The notes under the pieces were generated by a model. That model did no database searches. It had not been told where the DNA came from and saw only the letters and a program-made list of their open reading frames with translations. Both the position numbers and the translations under genes were made by a program. Shown here piece after piece: positions 9,546 through 64,000 of a stretch of 64,000 nucleotides of DNA; the stretch's first letter is position 1; each line of letters opens with the position of its first letter. This stretch comes from Mastigias papua (lineage: Eukaryota; Cnidaria; Scyphozoa; Rhizostomeae; Mastigiidae), in contig OZ025273.1 of the NCBI GenBank assembly GCA_964019165.1, positions 9,671,279 to 9,735,278 on the forward strand. The letters run 5' to 3'.

Positions 9546-12052
9546 TGGGCTATAGAGGGCTTTTGTACTCTTAATAAAGCCATCAATATATCGACCCCCT
9601 GAAAGTTTAGAAATAGCATATCAATATATAGTAACGAACTTCTGTTTTGAGTGAGTAGAGAAAATATCATTTGTTTCCTCCTTAAATCACTTGGAATATC
9701 ATACATCCTCAGATATGTGGGTTAAGAGAATTATGATATAATTAAAGTTTCAGTAGGTGTCAGACAGCTTCTTTATGTCAACTAGAATTTGAGAACTTTG
9801 AGACTTATTATCAGTGCAAGAAGACACTGGCAAATGACATAAAAGACATTCTACTAGAACCGTAGAGTATTTGTTGGCCATTATCATTTCTGCTAACGTT
9901 CCACATCTACAAAAATGTTTAAGAAACGCCTATCTGGTCTTGTTCTCCGTACCAATTTTAACGCCAGTGATTTAAACTTAATAGATTATATATAGAGAGC
10001 TGATTATGCAGACCATTTCATTGAGTCTGTGATCAGAGAAGGGGTGTTCTTAAAATTCTATAAATCAAAGCTTTTAATTTCCTCTCCACCGATTTGTTCC
10101 TGTCCTTGTTTCTCAACTGTAAAGTAGCGTAGAGCAATCATAGCATTGTTATCTTCATTTTCTTGTTTCTAGGTCCATATTTCTTGAGGGTAATACTTTT
10201 TTAGTTGTCGAAATGTTGTTCTAGCTATCTCTTGTCTACTTTTTATTTCTTGCAATCATGTTGCACCCTCCGTTACAATTGCACGTGGGTATACCATCTG
10301 ATCTGTCTGATGGGTACTTACATAATAGCGATAATTGCGATAAAAGTGCCTGTAATCATGGCCTTCCTTCGTTTGTTCTCAACTGTATTCACTCATCAAA
10401 GTCTACCTAGAAATTTCTAATAGGATCTCATCCAATTTTCTTTCGTGTTCTTTCTTGCTTTCGTAGTAAAGCCTTCTTTCGCTGTAGTTTGCTCCCTAAT
10501 AGCACTTCTTTCAATTCGAAATTATTCACGTGATTAATGCAGATTGGGAATGCTGAGCAAAATTTAGAAGAAGTTAGTTACACAAACGTGAAATGAAGAG
10601 CAATTGATATAACGGAATGGAGAAAATGGATGCCATAACGGATCTGTTGCTTGTATAATGACAGGCACTATCAAGAAAGATAAAGCAAAGTTATGTTTTT
10701 TGGAAGTTGAATAGTCTGTAACTGAAAGGTTTTGCTTTGTCAGTTTTGCATTTACAGGTGAGGTGCAGAGAAACAATTTTCTTGAATTATAAAATTATAT
10801 TCTAGTTCGAAAAAGGTCTTTCAACCTAATTTTTGGTTTCAGTTCTCTCACTTATCTTTATCCTGGACACTTCATGTGATATACTTTGTATGTTGGATGA
10901 CTGGGTAGGAGGGAAATTAAATATAAATAGAAAAGTGTGAAATATGCACTGCAATCAGGAACTTTGACCGCAACTAGACGTGATGACAGTTATGACGTAA
11001 CGGGACATCATGGAAGAAGGGACCTGGTGACCAACCAGAAATGAAAACACGAATTTATGTAGCAAGATCTAGGGCAGGCTGATCTAGGGTCAGGTGTTGT
11101 AAGCCCGATTGCCATGTTGTATGGATTTGTAGAGCATTTCAACTTTAAAGCTACGCTGAAAGTCTCCTCACAACGCAATATTTAAAGGTAGCTTTATTTT
11201 GAACACTTACTTTAGCTTCATGAGACGAGGTATAGTGAAATTCTCTCACAGTGGAACAACAATAACACTGGGACAAGGAGGATTAGATTCTTTCACTTTA
11301 TCACATGTGCTACTATCTGCAATCTCTGGAATGTTGAACGCGTATTTTTATTAACTCATATGCAATTGTGAGAAAAACCGTGTTGTGGATGCAGTTACTA
11401 AGCTTTCTGTATCAAAGTTTGCATGGAGGAAATCAAATGCAAATGGCGAGAAATCAGATTAGTACTACTGCACTATACTTTCTCACGACTTCGTTCTGTT
11501 TGTAATTAATGTTTAGTTCTTAGTTAAACTTTTTGTATTAGCATACTTGCTCCTTACTTTAGGGGTTTGTCTTTTTTTGAGTTTTACTTAAGTTGAAATC
11601 TGCCTAATTGTATTCCTTTTGACTTCAGCAAAGAACTACTATTGTTGTTGATTTATACATAGGAAGTCGATTACAAGTTGTTTATTATGCTTGTATTGTT
11701 TTTTAAATTTCTGTGGTTTTTTGTGTTATTGCAAAAGTGTGCCTGAAGTATTGCTTCAATTTCATACCTTATTTGATTGACACTCCACCTTTTCTCATTA
11801 GTTTCTTGTAACAACCTATTTGGTGACTTGTATGTTATAGTACCATTGTATTTCACAGTCATGATATTCTACCTATCTTTCCTTTTATTTCTCTGGATGT
11901 TCAGTTCTATCTTTACTTTTTCAATTAAGTGCTATACTTAGTTTGAATGGAGCTGAATGAAGTTATGGTGCTAGGGAATAGAATTGATATTTCTCTGTGA
12001 TAATATGTGTAGTAGCTGGCCTTATGTTTATTTGGGTGCTTTGTTGTGCACA

Positions 12053-12118
12053 GCATTACACAGGTTTTTGGCTGTCACAACTCCAGCATTCCTTAGATAA
12101 AACTACTCAGACCTTGGG
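12053..12118 (+). other. RABGAP1: Candidate 5' non-coding exon of RABGAP1
   Basis: The first coding exon of RABGAP1 begins at an acceptor (CTTCTTAG|CCACGA-ATG, acceptor ending 12369), so an upstream non-coding exon is expected. The nearest strong donor is GGG|GTAAGT at 12119. The left boundary given is a guess. A more distant first exon is equally possible. Confidence 0.25.
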
Positions 12119-12375
12119 GTAAGTTATCACAACTGCAATGTATTTTAGGTTAACTTCACCATTTGAGAAATACTGTTTTCAGTCACATTGCTGCTCTGTT
12201 GCCAAGCCTATGTATCATTTTCTTTCTTTCAAGGAAGCAAATTTTTCTTTGTTTTTTCTTTAGTATTCAGCAAAGCCATTAGCTGTTAAAAGGTGATTGA
12301 TATGATAGAATAAATAAATGATTATTTTTGAAATTCAATGGTCTTGCATTACATTTTCATACTTCTTAGCCACGA

Positions 12376-64000
<51,625 letters not shown>

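Larger units (their letters stand above)
6761..12369. other. Intergenic region between ITPA and RABGAP1
   Basis: 5.6 kb with no convincing coding exon. It holds ITPA 3' UTR, two small MITEs (7061-7195 and 8374-8525), a degraded tRNA-like B box near 9490 (minus) and the presumed RABGAP1 promoter and 5' UTR. Apart from these I see only AT-rich unique sequence. Confidence 0.6.

Overview
The window is genomic DNA from an AT-rich, intron-bearing animal. It is not bacterial: the genes are split by GT-AG introns (and one GC-AG intron), and it carries tRNA-derived SINEs, LINE 3' ends and terminal-inverted-repeat transposons. A Crumbs-type polarity protein and a RABGAP1 orthologue place it in Metazoa. 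The retroelement set would fit a non-vertebrate marine animal, but I cannot name the phylum from sequence alone.

Layout, all three genes on the + strand. (1) 1-1479: the 3' end of a gene for a type I membrane protein with at least eleven EGF repeats, one transmembrane helix and a short tail that resembles the Crumbs tail. (2) 3268-6760: a complete eight-exon ITPA gene (inosine triphosphate pyrophosphatase, 203 aa), whose first intron appears to use a GC donor. (3) 12376-64000: the 5' part of RABGAP1. Twelve coding exons give about 708 residues: PTB domain, kinesin-like/DUF3694 domain, acidic linker and the start of the TBC Rab-GAP domain, including the catalytic Arg and Gln. The gene runs off the right edge.

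Most of the DNA is RABGAP1 intron. The 24-kb intron after residue 548 holds a striking tandem array (18969-41744): eight copies of a 277-bp Tc1/mariner-like MITE alternating with seven nearly identical ~2.9-kb spacers (X). The single TA duplication expected of one MITE insertion flanks the whole array, not each copy. Each X carries two long (TA)n tracts around a perfect 93-bp inverted repeat with a hammerhead-ribozyme-like core, plus a cluster of ACGGTCTACA motifs in both orientations. The simplest reading is that a circular MITE+X molecule was amplified and recombined into a MITE already resident in the intron.

The next large intron (43019-60402) is a graveyard of mobile DNA: a larger relative of the array MITE, a palindromic tRNA-SINE cluster between (TA)n tracts, an RTE-type LINE 3' end with a target-site duplication, a PIF/Harbinger-like MITE, other MITEs, and one 170-codon ORF that may be a nested gene or alternative first exon. 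The following intron (60517-63382) holds two antisense LINE 3' ends, one reaching nearly to an exon acceptor. The three genes (epithelial polarity, nucleotide-pool cleaning, Rab GTPase control) have no obvious shared pathway; their adjacency is synteny only.
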